The position numbers were made by a program, and so were the translations under genes. From UBA6136 sp041158345 (lineage in GTDB: Bacteria > Pseudomonadota > Gammaproteobacteria > Methylococcales > Methylococcaceae), in NCBI GenBank assembly GCA_041158345.1, contig JBEBBO010000122.1, forward strand, positions 24,163 through 88,162: a stretch of 64,000 nucleotides of DNA, read 5' to 3'. Below are positions 63,121 through 64,000 of the stretch, one piece after another (the stretch's first letter is position 1; each line of letters opens with the position of its first letter). The notes beneath the pieces are model-generated. The model ran no database searches, had not been told where the DNA came from, and saw only the letters and a list, made by a program, of their open reading frames with translations.

Positions 63121-63953
63121 TCCCGTCGGGTTCTGAGCACCTCATCAAGATAGCAGGCGTGCATCTGCGTCGCGAATCCCTGACTTTCAAAATAACGGCC
63201 CTCAATAGAGGCCACTGGACAAATGCCCCTGACACTGTTGGTCAGGACCACGGCGTCTGCGCTATCAACCAAGTCGGGACGCACCCGCTCCTCACGTAGG
63301 GTATAGCCTGATGCATGGACGATTTTGATCAGTAGATCACGCATGACGCCCCGAACACCGGCCCGATCAAGCAGCGGAGTCACGACAGAGGAGCCCTGAA
63401 CGAGGAAAAGATTGGTAGAAACCCCTTCCACCACAAAACCCTCGCTATCGAGCACCAAGGCCTCATCGACCTCAGGATCATTCCACTCGAGCCGAGCGAG
63501 TATCTGCTCAAGCCGATTCATGTGCTTGGCTCCAGCAAGCAACGGGTTAATGCCGAGCCGTATCCCGGCCCATCGAACCCTCAAAGGGCTCGGCACCTTT
63601 TCACTGATGGGATCTGCGGACCGCAAAATGAGGGCCCGGGTTGGGAGGAGATGCTCTGCCGGAAGATACCCTCTGCCGCCGCAGCCCCGGGTCCACTGAA
63701 TTTTGAGAATTCCGCTAGGACAACCAGAGGCCAGTTGCGCAATTTCGTCTCTCAGAATCTGGCGGTCGGGAGAGGGAAGTTTGAGTGCCTGCGAATCTCG
63801 ATCCAATCGATCAAGATGCTCCCTTGCAAAGAGCGGAATGCCGTCCTGAATCCGGAGTGTCGTGAAGACACCATCACCGAACTGAAATCCGCGATCGGAG
63901 ACATCTATCGTGGTCTCAGGTCGTCCATTGATGAGCGTCTGAGTGCCTGTCAC
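63111..63953 (-). CDS. pabC: Aminodeoxychorismate lyase
   Basis: 280 residues from GTG 63953 (E. coli 269), fold type IV PLP enzyme. RGFQFGDGVFTTLRI, the PLP-lysine in GAKHMNRLEQILAR and VSTNLFLVQGS are visible. It makes 4-aminobenzoate for folate. GTG 63953 is preferred to GTG 63983 because the latter lies in the T-rich tail of the upstream terminator and would add ten unmatched residues. Confidence 0.9.
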   Translation of the reverse strand: MTGTQTLINGRPETTIDVSDRGFQFGDGVFTTLRIQDGIPLFAREHLDRLDRDSQALKLPSPDRQILRDEIAQLASGCPSGILKIQWTRGCGGRGYLPAEHLLPTRALILRSADPISEKVPSPLRVRWAGIRLGINPLLAGAKHMNRLEQILARLEWNDPEVDEALVLDSEGFVVEGVSTNLFLVQGSSVVTPLLDRAGVRGVMRDLLIKIVHASGYTLREERVRPDLVDSADAVVLTNSVRGICPVASIEGRYFESQGFATQMHACYLDEVLRTRREWQ

Positions 63954-63965
63954 GATTGCCGCCCC

Positions 63966-64000
63966 GGGAAAAGAAAGGAACACGGCCCCGAACGAGGCCG
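63966..64000 (-). terminator. Terminator upstream of pabC (probably of fabF outside the window)
   Basis: Read on the minus strand: CGGCCTC, loop GTTC, GGGGCCG (63983-64000), followed by TGTTCCTTTCTTTT. In E. coli fabF precedes pabC; that gene is off-window. The T-rich tail argues for a terminator, perhaps leaky into pabC. Confidence 0.6.

Overview
The window looks like chromosomal core DNA of a gammaproteobacterium. The evidence is the conserved block kdsD-kdsC-lptC-lptA-lptB-rpoN-hpf-rapZ, the pepA-holC-valS and lptF-lptG arrangement, zapD-yacG-coaE-pilD, rpoZ-spoT-ridA-recG, clpS-clpA-infA-bpt-aat, and pabC-mltG-tmk-holB. GC content is moderate and looks even throughout. No insertion sequence, prophage, CRISPR array or integrase is visible. 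I cannot name the genus. An assimilatory APS-type CysH and an orphan binding protein of a PQQ/alcohol-dehydrogenase-associated family would fit a chemolithotrophic or methylotrophic-like lineage, but this is only a guess.

Layout. 1-4602: end of arginine decarboxylase, a hydroxyacid dehydrogenase, and a three-gene Mla/MCE lipid ABC transporter. 4657-12107: KDO synthesis, LPS export, sigma-54, ribosome hibernation factor and RapZ, ending with the orphan binding protein. 12112-12706: tRNA-Phe with its own promoter, then a 7Fe ferredoxin, both followed by hairpins. 12726-20857 (minus): cysH, yacG, zapD, coaE, pilD, valS, holC, pepA. 21101-30258 (plus): lptFG, a thioredoxin-like protein, pgk, rpoZ, spoT, ridA, recG. 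30259-39227 (minus): purM, a glycosyltransferase, two small exported proteins, then DUF2760, two divergent Hsp70 proteins and a Sel1-repeat lipoprotein. 39464-40441 (plus): an unusual heme A synthase homologue. 40438-47981 (minus): SPOR protein, coaX, birA, rarA, lolA, purB, mnmA, nudJ. 48173-53748: clpS-clpA (plus) facing infA-bpt-aat-FemAB-like (minus). 53908-60485 (plus): ettA, a DEAD-box helicase, a DUF815 ATPase and metG. 60507-63953 (minus): pabC-mltG-tmk-holB.

Functional themes. Envelope biogenesis is heavily represented: KDO, LptABC and LptFG, the Mla-like transporter, LolA, MltG and the SPOR protein. Translation and stress control are the second theme: SpoT, omega, HPF, EttA, IF-1, MetG, ValS, MnmA and the DEAD-box helicase. 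A complete N-degron set (ClpS, ClpA, two aminoacyl-tRNA-protein transferases) sits beside a FemAB-like protein whose reading frame overlaps aat.

The best candidates for under-described biology are four. The first is the membrane-anchored DUF2760/double-Hsp70/Sel1 cluster (30259-36366). The second is the FemAB-like gene fused transcriptionally to the N-degron transferases. The third is the heme A synthase homologue with Asn in place of a normally conserved heme-ligand His. The fourth is the orphan PQQ-associated binding protein translationally coupled to rapZ.
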